Origin: Duncaniella sp.
Lineage (GTDB): Bacteria; Bacteroidota; Bacteroidia; Bacteroidales; Muribaculaceae
Direction of reading: 5' to 3'
Assembly: GCF_029054785.1 (NCBI RefSeq)
Contig: NZ_JAIDEN010000087.1
Location: forward strand, 1 to 57,082
DNA length: 57,082 nucleotides
This document shows, piece by piece, positions 1-7,897 of this stretch; the stretch's first letter is position 1; the number at the start of each line of letters is the position of its first letter. The position numbers and the translations under genes are program-made. Under the pieces are notes generated by a model that saw only the letters and a program-made list of their open reading frames with translations, ran no database searches and was not told the origin of the DNA.

Positions 1-1
1 G

Positions 2-466
2 ATTCAGAATGTGAAATACACAGTGGAGAACTTCCGCGTTGATCAAAAGACCGACTACGACAAGCTCACACTTGAAATCACCACCGACGGATCAATTCTG
101 CCAAAAGACGCTCTCAAGGAAGCAGCCAAAATTCTTATCTATCACTTCATGCTCTTCTCCGATGAAAAGATCACTCTTGAAACGGACGAAACTGACGGTG
201 AAGAAGAATTTGATGAAGAAGTGCTCCACATGCGACAGCTCCTCAAGAGCAAGCTCGTGGATATGGACCTCTCTGTCCGCGCTCTCAACTGCCTCAAGAG
301 CGCCGAGGTTGAAACCCTTGGTGAACTCGTGGTCTTCAACAAGACCGACCTCCTGAAATTCCGTAACTTCGGCAAGAAATCACTCACCGAACTCGATGAG
401 CTTCTTGCAAACCTCAATCTCTCCTTCGGAATGGATATTTCCAAATATAAACTTGATAAAGAGTAA
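2..466 (+). CDS. rpoA: RNA polymerase alpha subunit, C-terminal part (5' end outside window)
   Basis: This is the 3' part of the alpha subunit of RNA polymerase; the reading frame is open from the first bases of the window, so the true start lies upstream and the GTG at 11 is an internal valine. The visible protein holds the end of the N-terminal assembly domain, an acidic linker rich in Glu and Asp, and the alpha-CTD with its helix-hairpin-helix (around LLKFRNFGKKSLTELDE), which contacts UP elements and activators. It lies 8 bp before rplQ, the usual end of the ribosomal-protein operon in bacteria. Identity is clear from family knowledge and synteny. Confidence 0.97.
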   Translation: MQNVKYTVENFRVDQKTDYDKLTLEITTDGSILPKDALKEAAKILIYHFMLFSDEKITLETDETDGEEEFDEEVLHMRQLLKSKLVDMDLSVRALNCLKSAEVETLGELVVFNKTDLLKFRNFGKKSLTELDELLANLNLSFGMDISKYKLDKE

Positions 467-474
467 TTATAACG

Positions 475-972
475 ATGAGACACAATAAAAAATTCAATCA
501 CCTCAGTCGCAAGAAGGCTCATCGCGACGCTCTGCTCGCCAACATGACGATTTCCCTGATCATGCACAAACGCATTTTCACAACTCTCGCTAAGGCTAAA
601 GCACTCCGCGTCTATGCTGAGCCCCTCATCAACCGCGCTAAGGAAGACAGCACTCCCAACCGCCGTCTGGTTTTCGCTCATCTCCAGAACAAGGAGGCTG
701 TGACTGAACTCTTCCGCGAAATCGCTCAGAAGATCGCAAACCGCCCCGGTGGTTACACCCGTATCCTCAAGACCGGCAACCGTCTCGGTGACAACGCCAA
801 GACTTGCTTCATCGAGCTTGTTGACTACAACGAAAACATGCTCAAGGACAACGGCGGCAAGAAGCAGACCCGCACTCGCCGTTCACGTCGCGGTGGCAAG
901 AACGCTGCTCCCGCAGCTGAGGCTTCCGCTCAGGCTGAAACTCCTGCTTCTGAAGCTCCCGCAGCTGAATAA
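475..972 (+). CDS. rplQ: 50S ribosomal protein L17
   Basis: L17 is a component of the large ribosomal subunit. The N-terminus (MRHNKKFNHLSRKKAHRDAL, then LLANM) is the family signature, and the core ends near residue 120. The last 40 or so residues form a basic stretch followed by an Ala/Glu/Pro-rich tail, a C-terminal extension common in Bacteroidota L17 and absent from E. coli L17. The gene starts 8 bp after rpoA and shares its operon; a strong terminator follows at 1001-1050. The ATG at 475 is the only sensible start. Confidence 0.97.
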   Translation: MRHNKKFNHLSRKKAHRDALLANMTISLIMHKRIFTTLAKAKALRVYAEPLINRAKEDSTPNRRLVFAHLQNKEAVTELFREIAQKIANRPGGYTRILKTGNRLGDNAKTCFIELVDYNENMLKDNGGKKQTRTRRSRRGGKNAAPAAEASAQAETPASEAPAAE

Positions 973-1000
973 TTCAAAGCTGACAACGAGATTCATTTAT

Positions 1001-1050
1001 AAAAATTTCACCGTAAGTCCCATCAACGGGACCTGCGGTGAAATTTTTTT
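1001..1050 (+). terminator. Rho-independent terminator of the rpoA-rplQ operon
   Basis: A long inverted repeat has its left arm from 1003 (AAATTTCACCG...GTCCC) and its right arm ending at 1044 (CGGGACCTGCGGTGAAATTT), with a five-base loop near 1022-1026 and only two non-Watson-Crick positions. A run of T follows. It closes the ribosomal operon. Confidence 0.9.
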
Positions 1051-1164
1051 ATTATATTTACGGCGTTTTCCCTGCGAAATTTGCGGCGAAAAAAATTCCC
1101 GTGCGGAATATTGAATTCTGAGAGGGTCTTAAAACAAAAATTAGAATCTGAAAAGCATTTCCCT

Positions 1165-1569
1165 ATGGCTTACTTTACCTCCGGAGAACGAAGAGGGCTG
1201 ATCGTGCTCGCCTGCTTCCTTGTGGCGCTTGCCGTCATTCTGGCAGGCCGTGACCTCAGGTGGCGCTCAACCGAAGCCTCAGGTGATGCGGAAGCGGCTG
1301 AGACAACGGTTAGGGCTGACGATAGCCTCGGTCTGCCGCTTCGTGTGGAATCAGCTGACGATTCATTGAAGAGAGGCGCAGGAACGGCAGCGTCGGAATC
1401 TGCCGGAGATTCGTTGGTGTTGGCCCGAAAAACCTCCCCGGATTCCCGCCGAGTAAGTGAGGTCTCAGCCAAAGCACCGCGTAAGTCAAAGCGGAAATCA
1501 TCGGGTAAAGCCCGTAAAAGCGCACCTCTTCCCGCTCCACGTCAGCCATTGGATCAGCCTTTGAACTGA
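1165..1569 (+). CDS. Small membrane-anchored protein with HhH-protein-like N-terminus
   Basis: The 134-residue product begins with MAYFTSGERRGLIVL and one hydrophobic segment (about residues 11-27), then a long polar tail that is rich in Ser, Ala, Arg and Lys and repeats the motif (D/G)DSL three times. The N-terminal F-x-x-GERRGxxVL plus membrane helix is the lead-in typical of Bacteroidota helix-hairpin-helix (ComEA-like) proteins, but no HhH domain follows. The frame is open from 1081; I prefer the ATG at 1165 because the anchor starts there. Likely an inner-membrane protein with a disordered tail. Function unknown. Confidence 0.6.
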   Translation: MAYFTSGERRGLIVLACFLVALAVILAGRDLRWRSTEASGDAEAAETTVRADDSLGLPLRVESADDSLKRGAGTAASESAGDSLVLARKTSPDSRRVSEVSAKAPRKSKRKSSGKARKSAPLPAPRQPLDQPLN

Positions 1570-1580
1570 ATGCAGGAGGG

Positions 1581-1601
1581 CCGCTGTCGGCGGTATTATT
1601 T
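1581..1601 (+). terminator. Short hairpin with T-rich tail
   Basis: CCGC (1581-1584) pairs with GCGG (1590-1593) across a five-base loop and is followed by TATTATTT. It sits just after the small membrane protein and could end its transcript. The stem is short, so confidence is low. Confidence 0.35.
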
Positions 1602-1622
1602 CACTTGAGCTATCAGATTTGT

Positions 1623-1717
1623 CACTCCCGCAACAAGGGCGCATAGGCTCATGCAGACCGCTTCCAGAGGCGGCTTCTTAAACAACCTGTTAGTTGTGAG
1701 GTAGGGTAGGGGGAGTG
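1623..1717 (+). ncRNA. Possible structured RNA (nested stems)
   Basis: CACTCCC (1623-1629) can pair with GGGAGTG (1711-1717) and encloses two further hairpins: CCGC/GCGG (1658-1661 with 1670-1673) and ACAAC/GTTGT (1682-1686 with 1693-1697). No coding frame of note occupies the stretch. I do not recognise a family such as 6S, SRP or tmRNA, and no clear -7 box lies upstream. It may simply be an intergenic region with chance pairing. Confidence 0.22.
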
Positions 1718-1756
1718 GAATATTCGGCAACGGTCCAGGCTCATTGACGGCATATT

Positions 1757-1800
1757 AAAAACGCCCGCTCGGTCGCTGAAGGCCGTGCGGGCGTTTGTTA
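1757..1800 (-). terminator. Bidirectional terminator, mainly for the FucP-like permease
   Basis: AACGCCCGC (1760-1768) pairs with GCGGGCGTT (1787-1795), and the inner CGGTC/GGCCG extends the stem. On the minus strand the hairpin is followed by TTTTTAAT, a good U-tract downstream of the permease. On the plus strand the tail is TGTTA, weaker. Confidence 0.8.
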
Positions 1801-1859
1801 TGAATGAACCCATTGTTGGAGCCTGAGGTCACGAATGTGATTCAGACACCAAGCGGTTG

Positions 1860-3218
1860 TTATAGATTGCGCGGATCTGCATCTTCGTCAACAGGAATGT
1901 CTGTATTGACATTCTTGGAACCGACAAGACCGTAGAAAAGCAGGTAGGCAAGCATGGCGATTACGAGCCAGTATGAAGCCATGTAGCCGACATTGGTTGC
2001 GATAGCGTTCTGGATGAGAGGCATGATGCCGCCGCCGACAACCATCATCATGAAGATGCCTGATGCCTGGGCTGTGTATTTGCCGAGACCTTCGACTGCA
2101 AGATTGAAGATGCCGCCCCACATAACAGAGGTGCACAGGCCGCAGAGCACGAGCAGGAGAGCTTTGGTCGGAACCAGAGCCATCGAGAAGCCGTCAGCAG
2201 CACTGTAAGCAGGCATTGACATGCGGATTGAGCTTGGCATGAAGATTGCGATTGCGATAAGGATGATGGCTGTTGTTGAAACCACGATAAGCTGGGCGCG
2301 GCTGGAGACTTTGCCTGAGATCACGCTTGAAACCAGACGGCCTACGAGCATAAGCAGCCAGTAGATCGCCGCGATACCGCCGGCTACGGCTGTCGCGTTT
2401 TCGGTGATTCCGGAAACACTGCTGTCGCTAAGATAGAAAATCAGCACACCGGGAATGCCGATCTCGATGCCGACATAGAAGAAGATGCCGATCACACCGA
2501 GAGTGGTGTGGCGGAAACTCCAGGGGCTGTATGGCGATTTTTTTGATACGGATTTCTGTGCTCCCTGTTTCAGGTGAGGCTCAGGAATGGAGACGCAGCT
2601 GATGATGATGAATGCGGCTACGAAGACACCCATTGCGATGTAGAGCAGGGGAGCGACATCACCCATAGAGGTGGTGTTTGTCACCTGGCCGATCAGCATG
2701 CCGACAAACAGCGGGGTCAGAGTGCCGGCCAGAGAGTTGAACGAGCCGCCGATCTGCACGAGCTGATTGCCGCGGTTGCCGCCGCCGCCAAGCTGGTTGA
2801 GCATCGGGTTGACTACTGTGTTTAGCATGCAGACGCAGAAACCGCAGATAAACGCACCCAAAAGATAGATGATAAAATTGAGTGTCACAGCCTGTCCGCT
2901 CACAGTGAACACGCTTGTCTCGGCACCTACAATGCCTGAGAGCCACTGGAAAACAAGACCGACGAGGCCTACGATCATTGCATAGAGTGAAGTTTTCTTG
3001 TATCCGATCTTTGTCAGAAGATTTCCCGCGGGAATGCCCATGAAGAGATAGGCGAGGAAGTTCATCATGTTGCCGAGCATTCCGGACCAGTCATAATTGT
3101 TTTTCCAGATCGTGCCCAGAGGCGCGGCGAGATTGGTGACAAACGAAATCATGGCAAAAAGGAAGAACATTGCCACGATGGCCACTATCCGCCCGTTGTT
3201 CTTTGCAGTAGTTTCCAT
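1860..3218 (-). CDS. MFS sugar permease, FucP-like
   Basis: The 452-residue protein has about twelve hydrophobic segments, no signal peptide and the usual MFS length. The stretch GKYTAQASGIFMMMVVGGG near residue 385 matches the GxxT-x2-S-x4-M-x4-GG pattern of the FHS group (L-fucose/glucose-galactose permeases, proton symporters of the inner membrane). The substrate cannot be read from sequence. It is transcribed alone, from a TATCTTTG box at 3328-3335, about 110 nt upstream, and ends at a bidirectional terminator. The start at 3218 begins METTAKNNGRI directly before the first membrane helix. Confidence 0.88.
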   Translation of the reverse strand: METTAKNNGRIVAIVAMFFLFAMISFVTNLAAPLGTIWKNNYDWSGMLGNMMNFLAYLFMGIPAGNLLTKIGYKKTSLYAMIVGLVGLVFQWLSGIVGAETSVFTVSGQAVTLNFIIYLLGAFICGFCVCMLNTVVNPMLNQLGGGGNRGNQLVQIGGSFNSLAGTLTPLFVGMLIGQVTNTTSMGDVAPLLYIAMGVFVAAFIIISCVSIPEPHLKQGAQKSVSKKSPYSPWSFRHTTLGVIGIFFYVGIEIGIPGVLIFYLSDSSVSGITENATAVAGGIAAIYWLLMLVGRLVSSVISGKVSSRAQLIVVSTTAIILIAIAIFMPSSIRMSMPAYSAADGFSMALVPTKALLLVLCGLCTSVMWGGIFNLAVEGLGKYTAQASGIFMMMVVGGGIMPLIQNAIATNVGYMASYWLVIAMLAYLLFYGLVGSKNVNTDIPVDEDADPRNL

Positions 3219-3309
3219 TTTTTGATTTTTGGTAGAAGAAGATTTATTTAAAAATATATTTGTTTTAGATCCTTAGAATTTGTTGTTGGAAAGGTGTCGG
3301 GTCTGTCAC

Positions 3310-3335
3310 CTGAGTTTCATTACTCAGCAAAGATA
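3310..3335 (-). promoter_or_regulatory. -7 box and adjoining inverted repeat of the permease gene
   Basis: On the minus strand TATCTTTG (3335 to 3328) fits the Bacteroidota -7 consensus TAnnTTTG. Immediately downstream, CTGAGT-ttcatt-ACTCAG (3310-3327) forms a perfect six-base inverted repeat covering the expected transcription start, where a repressor or an initial RNA stem could act. Confidence 0.5.
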
Positions 3336-3452
3336 AACATTCTTTTTAAATAAAATTGCCAGATTGCGGATAATTATGGATTTTGGGATTGATTTAATCG
3401 GATTTTCCATTTAAGCGTATGGACCGGAGAGGCTTATTGTAATTTTGACAGT

Positions 3453-3530
3453 GTGGTTTCGCCGGCAGAAAACGCTCTTTCTCTACAATATGTCCTTTGA
3501 GGCTCGGAATATGCCCAAAGGAAGTTTTTT
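3453..3530 (+). ncRNA. Candidate small RNA with own promoter and terminator
   Basis: A plus-strand TAATTTTG (3440-3447) fits the -7 consensus. About 45 nt further on a terminator follows: CCTTTG (3494-3499) and GGC (3501-3503) pair with GCC (3513-3515) and CAAAGG (3516-3521), then GAAG and six T. The enclosed stretch of roughly 80 nt has a second small hairpin (GTTTC...GAAAAC, about 3457-3472) and no coding frame. The orientation is set by the T-run. No -33 element is convincing, and I know no matching family. Confidence 0.33.
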
Positions 3531-3998
3531 GGAAAAAATGTCATGGTTTTTTGTTGCCATTTCGATAATATTCCATAATTTTGTGACGCAATTCTTCAGA
3601 TTATAAAAAAATGGTATTCAGCCGGCCCGTTTGATGAGCGTGCTTTCTGTGCTGGATAGTTTGCGGCTATTGGTCTGCGGATCAGTACCGCCCGCTTACG
3701 GATTAACAACATAAAAACATATAAAAACTACCGCTTGTATTATAAGCATTCCATATTCCAGATTCAAATTGACTTGAGCTGTGTCTGTAAAAGACGTGGC
3801 TCCTGACCGTATAGATCCGAAATCTGTATGGCGATAAGCCATGTCGGGCTTATTGTTTTCAGTCATAAGCATGGCAGATTCCGGATTGCCCGCATAGATG
3901 GTAATCCTCTTTGGGAAAAGCGGGTGCATCTATTTTATTTGTTACTATTGTGTGTCGAATTCCTTGCCGTTTATGGCAGGGAATTCGTTTTTAATTTG
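3531..3998. other. Intergenic stretch without a supported gene
   Basis: Between the permease and transketolase there is no gene I can support here. A 77-codon minus-strand frame (3696-3929) is open and ends in a hydrophobic stretch, but it has no recognisable domain and no clear promoter. The rest is AT-rich with scattered A and T runs. Confidence 0.4.
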
Positions 3999-4006
3999 TA
4001 AATTTG
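3999..4006 (+). promoter_or_regulatory. -7 box upstream of transketolase
   Basis: TAAATTTG fits TAnnTTTG and lies about 80 nt before the transketolase ATG. A matching -33 TTTG is not obvious. Confidence 0.45.
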
Positions 4007-4088
4007 CATCACCTCGTTTGTCATATCAATATCGAGTGTACCAATCAACCTCCGCTGGAAACTATTATCTTATACATATAATAACCCC

Positions 4089-6122
4089 ATGAATCTAACA
4101 GCAATTAACCATGCAGCCGACAATATCCGTGTGCTCGCTGCATCAATGGTTGAAAAAGCCAAGTCCGGCCATCCCGGAGGCGCCATGGGTGGCGCTGATT
4201 TCGTCAACGTTCTTTACTCCCAGTTCCTTGTGACCGATCCTGATGACGGCAAGTGGCTTGGCCGCGACCGTTTCTTCCTTGATCCCGGCCACATGTCTCC
4301 GATGCTGTACAGTGTCCTGGCTCTGTTCGGTCACTACACATTGGCCGAACTTGAACAGTTCCGCCAGTGGGGCTCTCCGACTCCCGGCCATCCTGAACTT
4401 CATCCCGAACGCGGTGTGGAGAACACATCCGGACCTCTGGGCCAGGGCCACACAATGGCTGTCGGATGTGCGATCGCAGAGCGTTTCATGACTGCACGTT
4501 TCGGCGAATGGATGAGTCACAAGACCTATGCCTTCATCTCCGACGGCGGTATTCAGGAAGAAATCTCCCAGGGCGCAGGCCGTCTTGCAGGCTATCTCGG
4601 CCTCCACAACCTCATCATGTTCTATGACAGCAACCGCGTTCAGCTTTCAACAATGGTTGATGCTGTCGACCGTGAGGATGTAGCCGCAAAATACCGTGCA
4701 TGGCATTGGAATGTGCTTGAAATCAACGGCAACGATCCTCAGGAAATCGCACAGGCCATCATCGCCGCACAGGGTGAGAAAGAACGCCCCACGCTGATCA
4801 TCGGCAACACCGTGATGGGCCGTGGCGTTGTCAAGGCCGACGGCTCCAATTTCGAAGGCCAGTGCTCGACCCACGGTCAGCCTCTGAGCGCTTCAGGTGC
4901 CGACTATGCAGCAACAATGAAGAACCTCGGCGCTGATCCCGAAAACCCCTGGGTTATCTTCGATGACGTCAAGGCTCTCTACGACGAACGCCGCAAAGAG
5001 CTTCGCGAAATCGTCAAAGCCAAACGCGCGGAGCAGGCTGCATGGGAAGCTGCAAATCCCGAACTTGCCAAAGAACTCCACACATTCCTTGACAACAAAC
5101 TTCCGGAAATCGACTGGAAGGCTATTCCCCACAAGCCGGGAATCGCATCACGTCAGGCATCGGCCGATGTCCTCGGAGTGCTCGCCGAAAAGGTCAACAA
5201 CATGATCGTATCCTCGGCTGACCTTGCCAACTCTGACAAGACCGACGCCTTCCTCAAGAAGACCCGTCCTTTCACCAACGGCGATTTCTCAGGAGCCTTC
5301 CTCCATGCCGGTGTGTCGGAACTTACAATGGCCGCTGTCATGAACGGTATCGCCCTTCACGGCGGAGTCATCGGCGCCTGCGGAACATTCTTTGTATTCA
5401 GCGACTACATGAAACCGGCAGTCCGCATGGCCGCCCTCATGGAACTTCCCGTGAAATACATCTGGACACACGATGCATTCCGTGTCGGCGAAGACGGTCC
5501 CACCCACGAACCCGTAGAGCAGGAAGCCCAGCTCCGTCTCATGGAAGAACTCCGCAACTTCAACGGTGAGCCCTCGATGCTCGTTCTCCGTCCCGGTGAC
5601 GCAGCAGAAACCTCTGTGGCATGGGCTATGGCGATGGAAAACTTCAAGACCCCCTCGGCACTCATCCTTTCCCGTCAGAACATCCCCGATCTGCCCGCTG
5701 CATCAGGCGACCGTTTCGCAGAAGCCAACGCAGGCTGCCGCCGCGGCGGTTACGTGGTTGTCGAGGCTGAAAACCCCGATGTCATCCTCGTTGCCAACGG
5801 TTCTGAAGTATCGCTCCTCTGCGAAGTCGCAGAACGTCTCGCAGAGCAGGGCAAGAAGGCCCGCGTGGTATCCGTGCCCTCGATCGGTCTCTTCTTCCTT
5901 CAGGATGCCGACTACCGCAAGGCCGTCATCACTCCCGGTGTTCCCGCTTTCGGTCTCACAGCCGGTCTGCCCTCAACATTGCGTGAGGTTGTCGGTGCCG
6001 ACGGCATGGTCTTCGGTCTTGACCACTTCGGCGCATCCGCACCCTATAAAGTCCTTGACGAGAAATTCGGCTTCACAGTCGACCATGTCAAAGGCCTCGT
6101 AGAAAAATTCATCGGCGCCTGA
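4089..6122 (+). CDS. tkt: Transketolase
   Basis: Cytosolic, thiamine-diphosphate-dependent enzyme of the non-oxidative pentose phosphate pathway, moving two-carbon ketol units between sugar phosphates. Full length at 677 residues. The N-terminal PP domain has the SGHPGG motif (about 26-31) and the ThDP/metal motif written SDGG...DSN (Asp152, Asn182), where most transketolases have GDG at the same place. The Pyr domain (about 350-525) and a C-terminal domain follow. The SDGG version is shared, as far as I recall, by a Bacteroidota subgroup. It is monocistronic, with a -7 box at 3999-4006 and a terminator at 6189-6247. Start ATG 4089 begins directly with the conserved helix. Confidence 0.96.
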   Translation: MNLTAINHAADNIRVLAASMVEKAKSGHPGGAMGGADFVNVLYSQFLVTDPDDGKWLGRDRFFLDPGHMSPMLYSVLALFGHYTLAELEQFRQWGSPTPGHPELHPERGVENTSGPLGQGHTMAVGCAIAERFMTARFGEWMSHKTYAFISDGGIQEEISQGAGRLAGYLGLHNLIMFYDSNRVQLSTMVDAVDREDVAAKYRAWHWNVLEINGNDPQEIAQAIIAAQGEKERPTLIIGNTVMGRGVVKADGSNFEGQCSTHGQPLSASGADYAATMKNLGADPENPWVIFDDVKALYDERRKELREIVKAKRAEQAAWEAANPELAKELHTFLDNKLPEIDWKAIPHKPGIASRQASADVLGVLAEKVNNMIVSSADLANSDKTDAFLKKTRPFTNGDFSGAFLHAGVSELTMAAVMNGIALHGGVIGACGTFFVFSDYMKPAVRMAALMELPVKYIWTHDAFRVGEDGPTHEPVEQEAQLRLMEELRNFNGEPSMLVLRPGDAAETSVAWAMAMENFKTPSALILSRQNIPDLPAASGDRFAEANAGCRRGGYVVVEAENPDVILVANGSEVSLLCEVAERLAEQGKKARVVSVPSIGLFFLQDADYRKAVITPGVPAFGLTAGLPSTLREVVGADGMVFGLDHFGASAPYKVLDEKFGFTVDHVKGLVEKFIGA

Positions 6123-6188
6123 AACAAGGTCCCGATAATCGGTCAGGCTGTCTGAACGCAGATCTGTGACCGGTATTCAACAATAAGA

Positions 6189-6247
6189 AACATCGCTTCT
6201 GCTGCTCGGTTTCGTCATTGACATCGGCTTGGAAGCGATGTTTTTTG
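6189..6247 (+). terminator. Terminator of transketolase
   Basis: ACATCGCTTC (6190-6199) pairs with GAAGCGATGT (6232-6241) across a long loop that can itself fold, and six T follow. Confidence 0.8.
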
Positions 6248-6372
6248 GTATTTTGAACCATGATTTCCACGTAAAGACCATGAAAACTCTTCTTTTTTGG
6301 TCAAAAAGGAAGAAAATTAGCGTTTGTTAAAGAAAAATTAGCTAAAATTTAGATAGAATGAAAAAAAAGTTA

Positions 6373-6509
6373 TACCTTTGACGATAATTTCCATAGATAG
6401 GTATGGATTCTTCATCTATGCCGCAGTCTTAGGAATGGCTATACACCTTAATAAATAGACACAGTCTTAAAACAAACATTTTTCAACTATTCCAATAATT
6501 TAAATTATT
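6373..6509 (+). promoter_or_regulatory. Promoter and long leader of the OmpA-type gene
   Basis: TACCTTTG (6373-6380) fits the -7 consensus, with AT-rich sequence upstream. The implied 5' leader is about 125 nt, AT-rich and without an open frame. Long leaders are common for abundant outer-membrane proteins. The rest of 6248-6372 is AT-rich and shows nothing else I can name. Confidence 0.5.
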
Positions 6510-7721
6510 ATGAAAAAAAGTGCTATCCTTAGCTTGGTAGCTGCTCTTTTCATCGGTCATAGCGCAATGGCCCAGAGCAACCAAGAAATTAGCTATGTTG
6601 AAGATCCCGCTCAGGGCTATCTTTTCAATAGCTTCTCAAACAACTGGTTCGTGTCAGTTGAAGGTGGTATGAACTATTACTTCCGCAACCACAATTCAGA
6701 ACGTGACTTCCTTGACCGTTTCTCACCCAACGCCGGTATCTGGGTAGGTAAATGGTTCTCACCCATCGTAGGTCTCCGTGCAGGCGGTAACTTCACTCAG
6801 GTCAAAGGCCTCAGCAAAGACGGTGGTGTTGGTTACTACGGAACTTTCGATGAATTCGGCAAGTACAAACGTAACGAATTCGGCATCAACCTCGACGCTA
6901 TGTTGAACCTCACCAACTGGTGGTGCGGCTATCGTCCGGGTCGCGTTTACAACGCAATCGTTTACGGTGGTGCAGGCTTCAACTGGCAGTATGTTCCCGA
7001 CTTCAAAGCTAACGGCGAACGTGACGGCTGGAAGAACGGCGGCAACAAGAACCTCACTGCCCACGTGGGTCTTATCAACAACTTCGCTCTCAACAAGCAC
7101 CTCAGCCTCTACCTCGACGTTCGTGCAGCTCTTCTGACTGACGACCTCCGTCAGGCCGGTTCAGCTGAAGCATTCCAGCAGAAGCAGTACATGGACCTCC
7201 AGGCTTACCTCGGTCTTACTTACAACTTCAACAAGACTACCTGGTCTGCTCCTATCGTTCCTGTATGTCCCGAACCCACCAACTGCGACGCTGTTGAAGC
7301 TCGTCTCCAGGCTGCTAACGCCCGCATCTCTGACCTCGAACGTCAGCTCCGCGACTGCCTCAACCGTCCTGTTGAAAAGGTTGAAGCCAAGGAAGGCCCC
7401 CTCTGCACCATCTACTACACTATCGGCAAGTCTAACATCTCTCGTGTTGACAACAAGGTGCTCGGCGCTGTTGCTGAAATCATGAAGCAGAACCCTGACC
7501 AGAAGTACACTGTAACAGGCTGGGCTGACAACTACACCGGTACCGACCAGGTTAACGACCGTCTCCGTAACGCTCGTGCCAAGGGTGTTGAACGCGTTCT
7601 TCTCCGCAACGGTGTTAACGCTTCTCAGCTCAACGTAACCGTTAACAACGGCAACCTCAACGACATGGGCGAGAAGTTCGTATCTCTCGACCGCGCCGTA
7701 ACAATCGAGGCTGACAAATAA
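6510..7721 (+). CDS. OmpA-family outer membrane protein
   Basis: A 403-residue abundant-type porin/anchor. Residues 1-21 are a signal peptide ending AMA-Q. Residues about 35-250 are aromatic-rich alternating strands expected of an eight-strand beta barrel. A Cys-Pro-rich linker (PVCPEPTNC) and a short coiled coil (VEARLQAANARISDLERQL) follow. The C-terminal OmpA domain (about 295-400), with NDRLRNARAKGV as the peptidoglycan-binding helix, completes it. Codon choice is strongly biased toward C-ending codons, as in highly expressed genes. It has its own promoter (6373-6380) and a strong terminator, so it is monocistronic. Role: link between outer membrane and peptidoglycan. Confidence 0.93.
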   Translation: MKKSAILSLVAALFIGHSAMAQSNQEISYVEDPAQGYLFNSFSNNWFVSVEGGMNYYFRNHNSERDFLDRFSPNAGIWVGKWFSPIVGLRAGGNFTQVKGLSKDGGVGYYGTFDEFGKYKRNEFGINLDAMLNLTNWWCGYRPGRVYNAIVYGGAGFNWQYVPDFKANGERDGWKNGGNKNLTAHVGLINNFALNKHLSLYLDVRAALLTDDLRQAGSAEAFQQKQYMDLQAYLGLTYNFNKTTWSAPIVPVCPEPTNCDAVEARLQAANARISDLERQLRDCLNRPVEKVEAKEGPLCTIYYTIGKSNISRVDNKVLGAVAEIMKQNPDQKYTVTGWADNYTGTDQVNDRLRNARAKGVERVLLRNGVNASQLNVTVNNGNLNDMGEKFVSLDRAVTIEADK

Positions 7722-7782
7722 TTGACGCCAATCTCGATTCTCTTTACATAGAAAGATCTAACGAAGTTTTCTATATGAGACA

Positions 7783-7821
7783 GACCGCCTGCTCCAAACC
7801 GGAGCAGGCGGTCTTGATTTT
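7783..7821 (+). terminator. Terminator of the OmpA-type gene
   Basis: A perfect 13-bp stem: GACCGCCTGCTCC (7783-7795) and GGAGCAGGCGGTC (7801-7813) with loop AAACC, followed by TTGATTTT. It is the strongest hairpin of this type in the window. Confidence 0.93.
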
Positions 7822-7838
7822 ATGTGATAGCTTTTCGT

Positions 7839-7866
7839 TTTTAACTCTTGTTTTTAAACAACCTCT
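7839..7866. repeat. Solitary copy of the MITE terminal repeat
   Basis: These 28 bases match, base for base, the reverse complement of the left end of the element at 12341-12568 (core TTGTTTTTAAACAACCTCT). No second end or internal part is present, so it is a solo end or the scar of a lost copy. It sits between the converging OmpA-type and msrAB genes. Confidence 0.75.
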
Positions 7867-7897
7867 TAAACGCTTTCCGGGATTCTTTTTTTCAGAC

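Noticed and set aside
3696..3929. 77-codon minus-strand frame with hydrophobic end
   Set aside because: No recognisable domain, promoter or neighbour on the same strand; could be a remnant, but support is too weak to call a gene.
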